NCBI GenBank assembly: GCA_002702655.1
Contig: PABB01000071.1
Span: 1-64,000, forward strand
Direction: 5' to 3'
DNA from: Planctomycetaceae bacterium
Lineage (GTDB): Bacteria > Planctomycetota > Planctomycetia > Pirellulales > Lacipirellulaceae
DNA length: 64,000 nucleotides
The position numbers were made by a program, and so were the translations under genes. This document shows, in pieces, positions 29,271 through 38,590 of this stretch. The notes below the pieces were generated by a model. It ran no database searches and was not told where the DNA came from. It was given only the letters and a program-made list of their open reading frames with translations. The stretch's first letter is position 1; each line of letters begins with the position of its first letter.

Positions 29271-30743
29271 CTACTCCCGCTTCCCTTCCAGAGTGGCGGC
29301 CCGTGCGAGGTCGGCGGCCGCGCGCTGGCGCTGGCCGAGCGCCTCCAGCGCCCCCGCACGGCCGCGCAGCGCCGCGGCATGATACGGGTCGTACGCCAGC
29401 GCCTCGGAATAATCGCTGGCGGCCCGCGACCATTGCCGCAAGCCCGAGCGCGCGTCCCCCCGCAGGCAGAGCAGGTCCGCGTCCTGCGGCAAGTCGAGCA
29501 GCGCCAGCTTCAAATCATCCAGCGCGTCGTTCCACCGCTGCTGGGTCAGCGCGATCCTCGCCCGCACCTCCAACGCGTCGACATCCGTGGGATCGATTGC
29601 AAGGGCCGCCTGGCAATCGGCCGCGGCGTCGGCGGCGTTGCCTTGCTGCCATCGCGCGACCGCGCGGTGGGCGAGCGACTCTTCGTCGTGCGGATCGGCC
29701 TCAAGCAATTGCGTGAAGATCCGCTCGGCGTCGGCCGCCCGCGGCGGCCGGGCGTCCAGATGGCCCAGCGCCAGCGTGTACAGCGCGTCGGCTTCGCTCA
29801 TCGACCGCAGCGCCTTCAGCCGCAGTTGATCGCGCTCGCGCTGCCGCTCGGCATGCCGCTGGGCAATGATCGCCGCGTCGAACGTCTCTCCCGCCGCGGC
29901 GCCCGTCGGCCCGCCATGAGGCCGGCGATGCACGCGACGCGGCACAGGGTCGGTGTTTTGCTCCGGCGCCCGCGGCGCGGGAAACCACTCCGCCGGATCG
30001 ATCCGATAGAATGCCGACAGCAATTCATACAACTCGCGATGCCGCCGCCGCATGGCGTGCGGCAGTTCGAAGAAGCACTCCGTCGCCACGGCAAAAAACT
30101 CCGCACGATTCGTCGCCCCGTAGTGGTCCAGCAGCGTCGGCTCGCGCCGCCGCGCGCTGCCGGCCAGTTGCAGGAACTCGCGCTCGGCCACCTCCCGCCA
30201 CCGCTCCGCTTGCCGCCGGTCGCCCAGCGCCGGCGTGCCGTCCATGTCGTCGACCAGCCCGTCCACGTGGTGCGCCAGCTCGTGCAGGATCACGTTGCGG
30301 CCCGGGGCGCGACCGGCCAACTCGCGCCGCACCGTCGCCCACGACAGCAGCACGGGCCCCCGTTGAAAGGCCACGCCCTCGGCAGGAAACTCCGGCAGCG
30401 CGGAGTATCGCTCCAGCCGATGCGGCTCGAAACGAATGGTCCGCGGGTAGATAATGATGGTGGCCAGCCGATCGTAGAAGTACGGCTCGCCCTGCCCGCA
30501 CGCCATCAACCCGGCGTGTCCCGCGACGGCGACCCGCATATCCTCGGTCACGTCGATCCCGGCGCCGACCCAGTCCTTCTCGGCGACGAACACCTGCACG
30601 ATCTGCCGAACCACATCCTGCGCGGTCGCCGGCAAATGGACGAATTGCCGCACTGTTGATTGCAGAACGTGCTCCCAGCGTTCGGGGAACGCGCTTTCAC
30701 GCAATCGTCGCCGGCGCCGATTCCGCAGCCAACCGCCTAGCAT
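29271..30743 (-). CDS. MtfA-like zinc peptidase fused to TPR repeats
   Basis: A 490-residue protein. Residues 1-255 resemble the MtfA/M90 peptidases (glucose-regulated peptidase family): zinc motif HELAHHVD with HELAH at 154-158, followed by NRAEFFAVATECFFE, which supplies the downstream Glu ligand region. A linker (APEQNTDPVPRRVHRRPHGG) leads to about 200 residues of tetratricopeptide repeats (ADALYTLALGHLDARP, EESLAHRAVARWQQGNAADA, then QRWNDALDDLKLALLDLPQD). E. coli MtfA is about 265 residues, so the TPR part is an added module, probably for partner binding. The ATG at 30743 has gggag nine bases upstream; a GTG at 30758 is the alternative. Confidence 0.85.
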   Translation of the reverse strand: MLGGWLRNRRRRRLRESAFPERWEHVLQSTVRQFVHLPATAQDVVRQIVQVFVAEKDWVGAGIDVTEDMRVAVAGHAGLMACGQGEPYFYDRLATIIIYPRTIRFEPHRLERYSALPEFPAEGVAFQRGPVLLSWATVRRELAGRAPGRNVILHELAHHVDGLVDDMDGTPALGDRRQAERWREVAEREFLQLAGSARRREPTLLDHYGATNRAEFFAVATECFFELPHAMRRRHRELYELLSAFYRIDPAEWFPAPRAPEQNTDPVPRRVHRRPHGGPTGAAAGETFDAAIIAQRHAERQRERDQLRLKALRSMSEADALYTLALGHLDARPPRAADAERIFTQLLEADPHDEESLAHRAVARWQQGNAADAAADCQAALAIDPTDVDALEVRARIALTQQRWNDALDDLKLALLDLPQDADLLCLRGDARSGLRQWSRAASDYSEALAYDPYHAAALRGRAGALEALGQRQRAAADLARAATLEGKRE

Positions 30744-31115
30744 GTTCGCAACTCCCACCCTGCCGCTTGGATTTCACAGTCGCCAGTTTTTGTCAAAAAC
30801 GAGTTTATCGATGACAACGATTCGCGGTAAGTCGTCGGGAAGTCGGCCCGATGCGAAGCCTCGCGCGACGCCAGCGACTTTTCCCGCAACGGCCGCACTT
30901 CGAGTCTTCATTGACAGTTGAGAATGGCCCCCAGCGATCGCTAATGCCGCACCCTCGTTTCTAGAGAAATCGATCGTCGCGGCGGTGTATTCATCGCACC
31001 GCTGTTGTCCGCCGTCTGACTCCTGACTCGGCCAGACTGGGTGAGCCGACCCGCACAGCGCGGGCTGGCAACTCTAACTCTCGTGTGTTGTCCCACTTCA
31101 TAAGGAATACTTGCC
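30744..31115. other. Intergenic stretch between divergent genes
   Basis: No gene or strong repeat is visible. The sequence next to the peptidase gene is locally AT-richer (tttttgtcaaaaacgag near 30787), which is a plausible promoter zone for one or both of the divergent genes. Confidence 0.4.
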
Positions 31116-31817
31116 ATGCGCTCCGCTCCCCGCCTGCTCGCTTTCGCGTTATCCATCTTCGTCCTCAACAGCCAACACGCTGCCCGCGGACAAGTCAATG
31201 TCATCGGCGGCCAGACGAGCGTCCTGCTCGATACCGACACGCTGTCCACGGCAGCGAGCCTGGACCTGTCCAGCGTGTCCGCCGACGTCATCGCCCCCGG
31301 TTCGTTGGGAGCCGCTTCGGTTGCGTTTGGCATCACGCCGCGGTCCGCGGCGACGCTGCCGACAGATTTTTCGTACGCCCCCAACAACTTCCCCGCGGGC
31401 GGCAGCTTCGCCGGCAAGATCGAACACCAGGGCAGCGTATTTTTTAACGCCGATGCGGTCGAGGTGGGCGACTTCACCATCGGATTCGACGGGGCCCGCG
31501 TCGGTACCCTCGGCGGCGCTGCCAGCGGGTTCTTCGTCGAGAGCAACGCCGGCATTGCCGCCATTCTGTTCGACATCAGCGTGACCTCGTTGCCGAGCCC
31601 GCCCAGCGAGACGTCCCTGGAGATCGCCGCCGATCTGCTCGTCTCGCCGGAGTTCGGGCAGTTTCTGTTCGACAATAGCCTGTCGACAACTAACCTGGCC
31701 GGCGCCGACGTCGGCGACGCGCTGGTCGAGGCGATTGCCATCCCCGAGCCGGGCGCCTGGTGCCTGGCCGCCATTGGCGCCGTCGCCCTCGCCTGGCGAC
31801 GCGGCCGCCGCCTGTAG
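31116..31817 (+). CDS. PEP-CTERM sorting-domain protein
   Basis: A 233-residue secreted protein with a signal peptide (residues 1-25, ending near ARGQ) and a canonical PEP-CTERM tail, IPEPGAWCLAAIGAVALAWR, ending in RGRRL. The 180-residue body is beta-rich with no recognised domain. Exosortase recognises the PEP motif and removes the tail during surface delivery. ATG 31116 is preceded by aagga. It is convergent with the coiled-coil gene downstream. Confidence 0.85.
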   Translation: MRSAPRLLAFALSIFVLNSQHAARGQVNVIGGQTSVLLDTDTLSTAASLDLSSVSADVIAPGSLGAASVAFGITPRSAATLPTDFSYAPNNFPAGGSFAGKIEHQGSVFFNADAVEVGDFTIGFDGARVGTLGGAASGFFVESNAGIAAILFDISVTSLPSPPSETSLEIAADLLVSPEFGQFLFDNSLSTTNLAGADVGDALVEAIAIPEPGAWCLAAIGAVALAWRRGRRL

Positions 31818-31948
31818 TCGGCGATCCGCTCAAAGAGGCTGCCCCCAAGTCGGCGAGCGCTTTGCGACGACGAGCGGTCGGTCCCGTCGTTCGTTCCGCA
31901 AGGCCTCGCGGCCGCGGGGTTGCCCCCGGGCCGCGGTCCGCGAGTTCC

Positions 31949-33475
31949 TCAAAACCCGCGGCCCTTGGTGAACCCGCGCTTTTTGAACGTCGGCCGCTCG
32001 CTGGCTTGGCGTTGTTGCCGGCGGATGGGTTCGCGGCGTTGCATCCCGCGGCGGGCCGATTGCCGCATCGCCTCGCCGGCCACGTCGGTGAGCACGCGGA
32101 ACAGCACGTAAGACATTTCGCTGCCCAGCACGTCGCCGATGCCCCCCGAGCCGGTGCGCGACCGCGGCTGCTCGTCCCACAGCGGCACGAAGTATTGGTG
32201 CTGCCGGAACGCCGCCCACAATTGCTCGCGCGTCAGCCGGCCGTCGAGAAACGCCTGCACGTGCCCCGGGGCGTCGAACGACGATTTGAATTCCGAGCGG
32301 CGCGAGTCAAACTCTTCGCGGCGAAACTCCTGCAGCACGCCCTGGAGGCCGCTCAGCTTGTCGTCCCACGTGCGCCGCGCGCGGGCCAGACTGTCGCCGC
32401 GGCCCCGCGCATGATCGACCTGGTCGGTCAGCCACGTCAATTCGGCCACGATCGCGTCGTCCTGGCGATCGGGCGTGGCGTCCGACTCGCGCCGCAACCG
32501 CGCCTCGTTCATGTTGCCCAGAAATTGCTGCAGTCGCGCGACGCCCTGCTCGTAAAACTCGTTGTCCGTGCCCTGCAGTCGCATCAATTCTTTCTGTTTG
32601 GCGAGCAGCAAATCCTGTTGCTCGGCGATCGATTTGACCAGGTCGTCGCGCTCGGCGCCCAGCTCCTGCCCGGCGCGCATCACCGCGGTCAACCCGATCT
32701 CGTCGCTTACGCGGTCTTCGATCGCTTCGACCTGCTCCATCAGCTCGTTAAACTGCGTGCGGCGGCGTTCCACCTCCAACGCCATCAACTCGGGCGTGGT
32801 GGTCAGAAAGTGATAGCCCCGCCGCGCCGTCGGATAGTCGATCAGCTTGGCGACCCAGCCGTCCATGCGGCGCGTCCAACCCTTTTCCTGATACGCCGCG
32901 GTGCCGTAGCCGGCGTCCCACAGGTATTTGAACAGGCGACTCTTTTCGTACGAGGGCAGCTTGGCCGCCGCTTCGTCTTTGATCTCTTGAACGCGGGCCT
33001 CGTTTTGCTCGAGCTTCTGCTCCGCTTCCAGCGCGTGCTGCGAGAGCGTCTTGAACTCGTCGCTGCCGTGCAGCCGGTCCGAGAGCAGCTCCTCCAGTCG
33101 TTCGCGCTCGGCCACCTTTTCGTTCAGAGCGTCCGTGACCCTCTGCAGCTCGGCCTCCAGATGCTCGACCTGCCGCTCGCAGCCGGCCGCTTCGTCCTGC
33201 AATTGCTGCTGGCGGCGCTGCTTGCGGGCGAACACCTCCAGCAGGTCGTCGCGGATCTCGACGAACGTGCTCTGGATCGACGCCAGCGAGATGTCCGGCA
33301 GGTAATGCTTGGCCAGATCCATCAGGGCCGTGCCGCGGCGTTCGACCAGTTCGCTGACCTTGCCGTCCAGCTCGCGCATGCCGGCCACGTGTTCGTCGAC
33401 CTGCCGCCGCACGCGGTCGACCGCCTGCTGCAGCAACCGCTCGACGTGGCTGCCTGCTAATCCGTTCAGTCCCAT
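31949..33475 (-). CDS. Long coiled-coil protein of unknown function
   Basis: A 508-residue, mostly alpha-helical protein. Long coiled coils cover about residues 75-170 (QLQDEAAGCERQVEHLEAEL and following) and 230-380 (AVEAIEDRVS- and QELGAERDDLVKSIAEQQDL-type stretches). The region between them (KSRLFKYLWDAGYGTAAYQE, GWTRRMDGWVAKLIDY) looks like a conserved globular insert. The C-terminus is strongly basic (RREPIRRQQRQASERPTFKK), suiting nucleic acid or acidic membrane binding. There is no signal peptide. Its ATG overlaps the end of the upstream membrane-protein gene by 10 bp, so the two are translationally coupled. It is part of the divergent cassette with the TelA-like gene at 34998. Confidence 0.8.
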   Translation of the reverse strand: MGLNGLAGSHVERLLQQAVDRVRRQVDEHVAGMRELDGKVSELVERRGTALMDLAKHYLPDISLASIQSTFVEIRDDLLEVFARKQRRQQQLQDEAAGCERQVEHLEAELQRVTDALNEKVAERERLEELLSDRLHGSDEFKTLSQHALEAEQKLEQNEARVQEIKDEAAAKLPSYEKSRLFKYLWDAGYGTAAYQEKGWTRRMDGWVAKLIDYPTARRGYHFLTTTPELMALEVERRRTQFNELMEQVEAIEDRVSDEIGLTAVMRAGQELGAERDDLVKSIAEQQDLLLAKQKELMRLQGTDNEFYEQGVARLQQFLGNMNEARLRRESDATPDRQDDAIVAELTWLTDQVDHARGRGDSLARARRTWDDKLSGLQGVLQEFRREEFDSRRSEFKSSFDAPGHVQAFLDGRLTREQLWAAFRQHQYFVPLWDEQPRSRTGSGGIGDVLGSEMSYVLFRVLTDVAGEAMRQSARRGMQRREPIRRQQRQASERPTFKKRGFTKGRGF

Positions 33476-34491
33476 GAGGTAATCTGCCCCATCCGCTCGA
33501 TCGGCTCCCCGTCCGCCCCCGGCAGTTGCATCGTCAAGATGCGCTCGCCCCGTTTCTTTTCGCCCAGGATGATTTCGTCGAGCACGCCGTCTGCTTGCTT
33601 GTCGGCCGCCAATCGGTTGAAAACTTCCTCCGGCACCTGCTCGGCCCAGCGGCTCACTCGCTGCGTCTGGCCCGTCTCGCGGTTGCGAATCGGCACGGCC
33701 ACGGCGTTGCCGCGGGCGTCGACCGCGTCGACGATCACGTAGAAGCCCGACACGCGCGTCCCCGCGTCGTCGGTGAACTCCTGCACGAAACCCGACTCGC
33801 CGTCCGGCGCCGCGTCGATCCGCACGGTGTAGTCCTGCATCAGCGTCGCATAGAGCGAGTCGGCGGCCGCGGCCACGTCGTTCAAACTGGCCAGCTCGCC
33901 CTGCTCGCGCGCCGACTGGGCGGCCGAGAGCATGCCGGCCGCTTCGGCTATGGCGCCCGCGTCGTCGGTCACGCCGCGAATCTGCTCGACGACTTCTTCG
34001 ACATGCTCCAACTTAGCTTCAGCCTGCATGGCGTCGCGGCGCGATCCCGGCAACAGCCCGGCAAAAAACATCCCCCAGATCACCGCCGCGGCCGCCGCCA
34101 CGGCGACGACGATCTTCACGATCGGCCCCCGCCGCACCCACACGTGGGCGACCATCGTCCGCCAACTCGCCGGCGGTTCGGCAAACTCGTGCAGGCGGTC
34201 GTAATACTGCTCGACCGCCGCGTCGACCTCCGCCTCGCTCACGGTGTCGCCGCTGACCCGCGCAGCCGCGATCAGCCGCTCGCGCAGCTTGGCTTTGATC
34301 TGGTCGATGTTCAGTTGCTCTTCGACCAGCGCCCGTTCCTTACGGAGCGTGGTCGCCACGTCCATGATCCGCGACATCTCGGCCAGAGAGAGCCGCTCCC
34401 CCGACGGCAACCCGTCGCTGTCGAGCGTTGCGTTCTGCTCGCGACGCTGAGCGTCGTCGTCCGGCGCCGTTTGAAATTGCTGAGCGGCCAT
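33466..34491 (-). CDS. Single-pass membrane protein with helical N-terminus (DUF6384-like)
   Basis: A 341-residue protein. Residues about 35-110 are helical (SLAEMSRIMDVATTLRKERA, then VEEQLNIDQIKAKLRERL). One membrane segment lies at about 127-148 (IVKIVVAVAAAAAVIWGMFF). The rest is a soluble domain with a coiled coil (MQAEAKLEHVEEVVEQIRGV) followed by a beta-rich region to the C-terminus. It resembles what I recall as DUF6384, but that label is from memory. It is first gene of a two-gene operon with the coiled-coil protein and divergent from the TelA-like gene. Function unknown. Confidence 0.75.
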   Translation of the reverse strand: MAAQQFQTAPDDDAQRREQNATLDSDGLPSGERLSLAEMSRIMDVATTLRKERALVEEQLNIDQIKAKLRERLIAAARVSGDTVSEAEVDAAVEQYYDRLHEFAEPPASWRTMVAHVWVRRGPIVKIVVAVAAAAAVIWGMFFAGLLPGSRRDAMQAEAKLEHVEEVVEQIRGVTDDAGAIAEAAGMLSAAQSAREQGELASLNDVAAAADSLYATLMQDYTVRIDAAPDGESGFVQEFTDDAGTRVSGFYVIVDAVDARGNAVAVPIRNRETGQTQRVSRWAEQVPEEVFNRLAADKQADGVLDEIILGEKKRGERILTMQLPGADGEPIERMGQITSWD

Positions 34492-34997
34492 GGCTAGGTC
34501 CAGTGAACAGGATCACAGGATGCGCAGGATTCACAGGATGACGCGAACTGGGCCGACTCGGGACGCAGCGCAGGGGAGCCGCCGGTGAAGTGAAGCAGCA
34601 AGCTTGAGTCGCTCGCTCTCCCGCCGCGTCTCACCCGATCCTGTCGAGCCGCCAAATCCTGCGATCCTGTTCCCTTGACGCTGTTCCCTTAACGCGGCGG
34701 GCGCGGAACTGTTGGCACCGCCGCGAAGCGTGGTAAGCTGATTTCTTCGCACCGCCGTCGCCACGTCCCGCGGCGACGGCGCAGCTGCCAGTTTACCAAA
34801 CCCCTGCCGCCAAACCAGCCAGCTCAGAGGTCCGTGTGCCACTGCTGGCTCGTCCAGCAGTGGGCGCCGTGTATCCGCTTCGCACTGCTGGGCCAGCCAG
34901 CAGTGGCACGGCACCAACTCACAACTCTCCTGGCTCGTTGCGGCCAGCACGTAGTTCACGACCCCACGCACAGTCCCCTTCGCGGAGTACCCCAGCC
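34492..34997. other. Divergent intergenic region of the coiled-coil cassette
   Basis: About 500 bp separate the two divergent transcripts. The stretch contains a direct/inverted pattern of caggat words (34508-34540 and again near 34655-34670) and a family B palindrome (34836-34909). Promoters for both sides should lie here. No gene is seen. Confidence 0.5.
34836..34909. repeat. Palindromic element family B, copy 2
   Basis: gtgccactgctggctcgtcc begins the left half, and cactgctgggccagccagcagtggcac ends the right half. It is close to the copy at 16981-17055 along its full length and lies about 90 bp before the TelA-like gene. Confidence 0.75.
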
Positions 34998-36215
34998 ATG
35001 GCCGCTCAAACCCAAACCCAACCGGCCCCCTCGCCCACCGCCAAGAAAGCGAAGGGCTACCTCGACAAAGCGGTCGACGTGCTGGAGAAGTTCGGCCTGA
35101 AGGACGCCGAGGCCCCGCCGGCTGAGCTGATCCGCCTGCTGGAAGAGGTCAAGCACGTCGACGAAGCCCGCGCGCTGGCGATCGCCAACACGATCAAATA
35201 CATGAGCACCTTCAACCAGCTGGTGCGCGACAACGTGGAAGACATCAACGTGGGGAATCGCTATCTGGAAATCAGCCAGATGTTCGATTCCATCCGCGAG
35301 GACTCCAAAAAACTCATCCACCAGCTCGAAGACGGCAAGATTGGCATCACCGAAAAGATGGCCAACCTGTGGATGAAACTCCGCCGCGGCACGCCCAGCG
35401 ATCGGTTCGAGGACATTGTCGAGGTCTACAAGGACGTGACCAAAGACACCAAGGACCAGCTCGAACGCGAGCAGACGATCATGGACGCCTACATCGACTT
35501 CCGCTTTGCGCTGAAGGAAGCGGAGATCCTGGGCCGCGAACTGCTCGAAGCGCAGATGCCGCATCTGGAAAAAGCCAAGCAAGCGCTGGCCGACGCCCAG
35601 AAAGCGGTCGACGACTACACGGGCGAGGACGCCAGCCAGCAGTCGCGGCTGGAGCTGGCCCGCGACGAAGCGAACGACGCGTTTTTGAAAGAGGACCGCA
35701 CCTACCAACTCCTCAAGGACATCGCCGAGAACCTGTCGATCGGCTACGACGTTGGCGAGACGCTGGTCACCAAGCTCAAGCAAACGCACGACGTCAAGGA
35801 TCAGGTCTACCGCCGGGCCGTCACGTTCTTCACGACCAACGAACACGTGTTCACGATCCTGGGCACCGTGTACACCTCGCAGCAGGGCCTGCACGAAGCG
35901 ACCCAAAGCACCGAGGCGCTCAAGGAGGGCGTCAACAAATCGTTGGAAGACGTGGCCGACCTGGGCCGCGAACTGGAACGGGCCGCGCTAAAGGCCGGCT
36001 ACGGCTCGACCATCAGCCCGCAAAGCCTGGAGAAACTGGTGACCGCCATCAGCGACTACCAGGTCGAGTCGCTGCAAATGATCGCCGAGCTGCGCAAGGA
36101 GAGCGAAGAGAACGCCAAACAAATCCGCCGCGTGGTCGAAAAGGGCAAGCAGCGGTACCAAGAAACACTCGAAAAATTCGCCCGCGGCGAACCGGTCACA
36201 GCCACGGAGGGCTAA
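34998..36215 (+). CDS. TelA-like helical protein (toxic anion resistance family)
   Basis: A 405-residue all-helical protein without signal peptide or membrane segment. The layout matches TelA/YaaN (toxic anion resistance, PF05816): an N-terminal helix bundle (NTIKYMSTFNQLVRDNVEDI), KMANLWMKLRR, ERFEDIVEVYKDVTKDTKDQ-type helices, and a C-terminal part with a long helix (LEKLVTAISDYQVESLQMIA) that in TelA proteins reads as repeated Thr/Glu-rich heptads. The match is by pattern, not alignment. Homologues are linked to tellurite, nisin and antibiotic stress, but their mechanism is unknown. ATG 34998 (MAAQTQTQPAPS) is chosen, since the frame upstream to 34836 is repeat DNA. It faces the coiled-coil/membrane operon. 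Confidence 0.75.
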   Translation: MAAQTQTQPAPSPTAKKAKGYLDKAVDVLEKFGLKDAEAPPAELIRLLEEVKHVDEARALAIANTIKYMSTFNQLVRDNVEDINVGNRYLEISQMFDSIREDSKKLIHQLEDGKIGITEKMANLWMKLRRGTPSDRFEDIVEVYKDVTKDTKDQLEREQTIMDAYIDFRFALKEAEILGRELLEAQMPHLEKAKQALADAQKAVDDYTGEDASQQSRLELARDEANDAFLKEDRTYQLLKDIAENLSIGYDVGETLVTKLKQTHDVKDQVYRRAVTFFTTNEHVFTILGTVYTSQQGLHEATQSTEALKEGVNKSLEDVADLGRELERAALKAGYGSTISPQSLEKLVTAISDYQVESLQMIAELRKESEENAKQIRRVVEKGKQRYQETLEKFARGEPVTATEG

Positions 36216-36338
36216 CCTTGGCGGCGCCCGCCAGGGCGATTCCGCACCGCAACGGCCTGCCACCCTCCCACGACTTTGCACGCAGAGACGCAAAGGCGCA
36301 GAGGATCGGAGGAAGAATGAGCGGAGTCGGGCGCCGGG

Positions 36339-36455
36339 CGCCACGGCTGGCTGGCCCAGCAGTGTGAAGCGCAGACCGGGTTTGAGAGTCTTAAAAACCG
36401 GTCGGCGCAGCAAGCCGCTCTCATCGGCCCACTGCCGGACAAGCCGGCAGTGGCA
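36339..36455. repeat. Palindromic element family B, diverged copy 3
   Basis: ccacggctggctggcccagcagtg is followed about 70 bp later by cactgccggacaagccggcagtggcac. It has the same architecture as the other two family B copies but a longer, unrelated centre. Confidence 0.55.
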
Positions 36456-36837
36456 CACGCCTTCACCCCGTCGTCCCTCTGCGTCTCCGCGCCTCGGCGT
36501 GAGAATTCACGGACCGGCGCGCCATCCAGACAGCCAGTTTCTCGTGGAAATTGGGCCACCGGATCGCGTAGAGTGAAAGCCGCTGCGCCTGGCGGCGCTC
36601 CGACGATGGCGCGATCATCCCCGGTCGCCATGATCGGCAAGTGACGCCGCGAGTATTGCTCGGGCGAATTGGGTTTGGCGAGCAAAACTCAATGCTCCAC
36701 GACAGGCGCTGTCGGGCGCATGGTGTTGGACGGCAAAAGGTTAACGCCGTTTCGGCCGCGCTGCCGCGACGGAGTTTTGCTCGAGAATTCGCGTTTTGGT
36801 GCAAAAGCAAAAGTGCGATCACTCCGCTGAAGCAGGC

Positions 36838-36930
36838 GGGGGTGGCTGGGGACGACCAACGGGAGCCCCCAGAGACGCGACCTTTCGGCGTTGGCCACTG
36901 GGGGCTCGCTTCGCTCGTCCCCAGCCACCC
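36838..36930. repeat. Palindromic element family A, full copy
   Basis: gggggtggctggggacgacc...gagcccccag faces ctgggggctcgcttcgctcg and then tccccagccaccc. The arms match the copies at 13918 and 17635, with a longer central loop here. Confidence 0.8.
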
Positions 36931-37011
36931 GGCGACGAACGTTGCTTGCTCACGCCTGCGGACAGGCATGAGCATGGCGCCCAAGACCTAGAGCTGGTTT
37001 CAAATCCCCCT

Positions 37012-37097
37012 CCCTTGAAGGGAGGGGCCAGGGGAGGGATTCCCAACGCCGGAGTGATCGCCCCTCTCCCAGCCTCTCCCCTCAGGGGAGAGGGGTA
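37012..37097. repeat. Tandem ccctctccc-type hairpins
   Basis: tccccctcccttgaagggag with ggggccaggggaggga forms one hairpin, and cccctctcccagcctctccc with ctcaggggagagggg forms a second. They lie just after the stop side of the acyltransferase gene. C/T-rich palindromes of this type are common intergenic elements in GC-rich genomes. Confidence 0.6.
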
Positions 37098-37118
37098 TTG
37101 AAACTGACTCTAAGCAGT

Positions 37119-38288
37119 TCAAATCCGAAACGCCCAACCGCGGCGGGCCATCAATGCCAAAATGATCCACCACAACGCCACGGTCGCCAGCGCGCACGCC
37201 AGCGAGGCGAGTTTGGCATTGCCGATCGGCCCCAGGAAGACCGCCTCGTACACCGCGTCGTGCAGCGAACGCTCGCCCACGGGGATCGAACCCCACAGCC
37301 GCGCGAGTAGCCCCGAACCGACGTACGCGAAGATCGCATTGACGCCCACGATCTCCAGCGGCCGCGCCAACCGGCGAAAGCCCAGCACGTCGAACACGGC
37401 CAAGAACGCCGCCAGGCAGACCGACGCCAATCCCGCGGTCAGCAGCACAAAGCTGCTGGTCCACAGTTTTTTGGAAATAGGAAACCACACATCCCACGCC
37501 AACCCGGCGGCCGCGACGACGGCGCCTGCCACGGCCAACAACACGACGGTCCGCCACGCGGCGCCGCGACGCTGGATCGCCAACCCAGCCCAGTAACCAG
37601 CCAGCCCCGTGACGATCGCCGGCAGCGTGCTGAGCAGGCCCTCCGGCTCGGTCGGTTCGGTCGTGGCCTGGGTGTACATGTGGTTCTTGCCGATCACCGC
37701 CAGGTCGACCGCGCGGACGACGTTGCCGGTGGGCGTGATCCGCTCGGCGGGGTCCACATCGGTCGGCAGCCAGGCGAGCATCGCCCAGTAGCCCAGCAGC
37801 AGCGCGGCGGCCAGCGCCACTTGTTTCCGCACATCCAGATGCAACGCGACCAACGAGACCGCGCAATACACCAGCCCGATCCGCTGCAGCACGCCCGGCC
37901 AACGGAGCGTGTCGAGATGCCAGCCATCGGCGCCTTGCCAGATGATCGCGCACAGCCGGCCGAACAATCCTATAGCCAGTCCCAGCGCGATGAGCGTGAG
38001 CGTGCGGCGGGCGATGCGGCGGTAGGCGGCCGCGTCGACCACGGCGCCGTGCCGGTACTTGCGCATCGCGTAGGCGACGGCCGTGCCCATGATGAACAAA
38101 AAGAACGGGAACACCAGATCGGTCGGCGTCCAGCCGAGCCACTCGGCATGCGCCAGCGGCGGATACAGCGCCCCCCACGAGCCGGGGTTGTTCACCAGGA
38201 TCATTCCCAGGATCGTCGCCCCGCGAAATGCGTCGAGCGAGAGCAAGCGAGAGGATGACGGCGAGGCAGTAGCAGTTTCGGCGGACAT
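37119..38288 (-). CDS. Multi-pass membrane acyltransferase, HGSNAT/DUF5009-like (COG4299)
   Basis: A 389-residue membrane protein with about ten helices. The start SRLLSLDAFRGATILGMILV with WLGWTPTDLVFPFFLFIMGT is the signature of the heparan-alpha-glucosaminide N-acetyltransferase-like family, related to acyltransferase 3 proteins. These are thought to pass an acetyl group across the membrane to a sugar. The bacterial members are uncharacterised, so the acceptor is unknown. It is a single gene flanked by repeat-rich DNA. Confidence 0.88.
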   Translation of the reverse strand: MSAETATASPSSSRLLSLDAFRGATILGMILVNNPGSWGALYPPLAHAEWLGWTPTDLVFPFFLFIMGTAVAYAMRKYRHGAVVDAAAYRRIARRTLTLIALGLAIGLFGRLCAIIWQGADGWHLDTLRWPGVLQRIGLVYCAVSLVALHLDVRKQVALAAALLLGYWAMLAWLPTDVDPAERITPTGNVVRAVDLAVIGKNHMYTQATTEPTEPEGLLSTLPAIVTGLAGYWAGLAIQRRGAAWRTVVLLAVAGAVVAAAGLAWDVWFPISKKLWTSSFVLLTAGLASVCLAAFLAVFDVLGFRRLARPLEIVGVNAIFAYVGSGLLARLWGSIPVGERSLHDAVYEAVFLGPIGNAKLASLACALATVALWWIILALMARRGWAFRI

Positions 38289-38590
38289 GGCGACGGCAGG
38301 TGGCGTACGGCTTGATGGCTTCTTGCGGCGACAGCGGGCCAGCAGGGCTGTCCCTGCAGCAGGTGCTCAGGTCGCGCAAGATCAAGAACTTCGGAGACTC
38401 ATTCCGCGGTGGCATTGTACTACGTCGGCCGGTGGAACATCACCCGGCGCCCCCGGCAGGTGGCCCGGCTCAGGCGGCTCAATCTGTGCGATGCCCGACA
38501 GGGCAGCCACTCCGCACGTACCGCTGCGATCTGCTATGCTAGGCAGTTCGATTCACCGTTCACTCAGCGTCCGCTCGGGAGAGAAGAAGC
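38289..38590. other. Divergent promoter region
   Basis: About 300 bp separate the acyltransferase and protease genes, which are transcribed away from each other. No gene or strong repeat is visible. A tatgct word near 38537 is a possible -10 element for the protease gene. Confidence 0.35.

Larger units (their letters stand above)
36216..37118. other. 900-bp repeat-rich region without genes
   Basis: No supported gene. In order it holds: an acgcagagacgcaaaggcgcagag word near 36272 that is roughly mirrored by ctctgcgtctccgcgcctcggcg near 36478; a diverged family B element between them; an inverted pair gagcaaaactc (about 36678) and gagttttgctc (about 36773); a full family A element; and a ccctctccc-type element. 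This is the densest repeat patch of the window. Confidence 0.6.
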
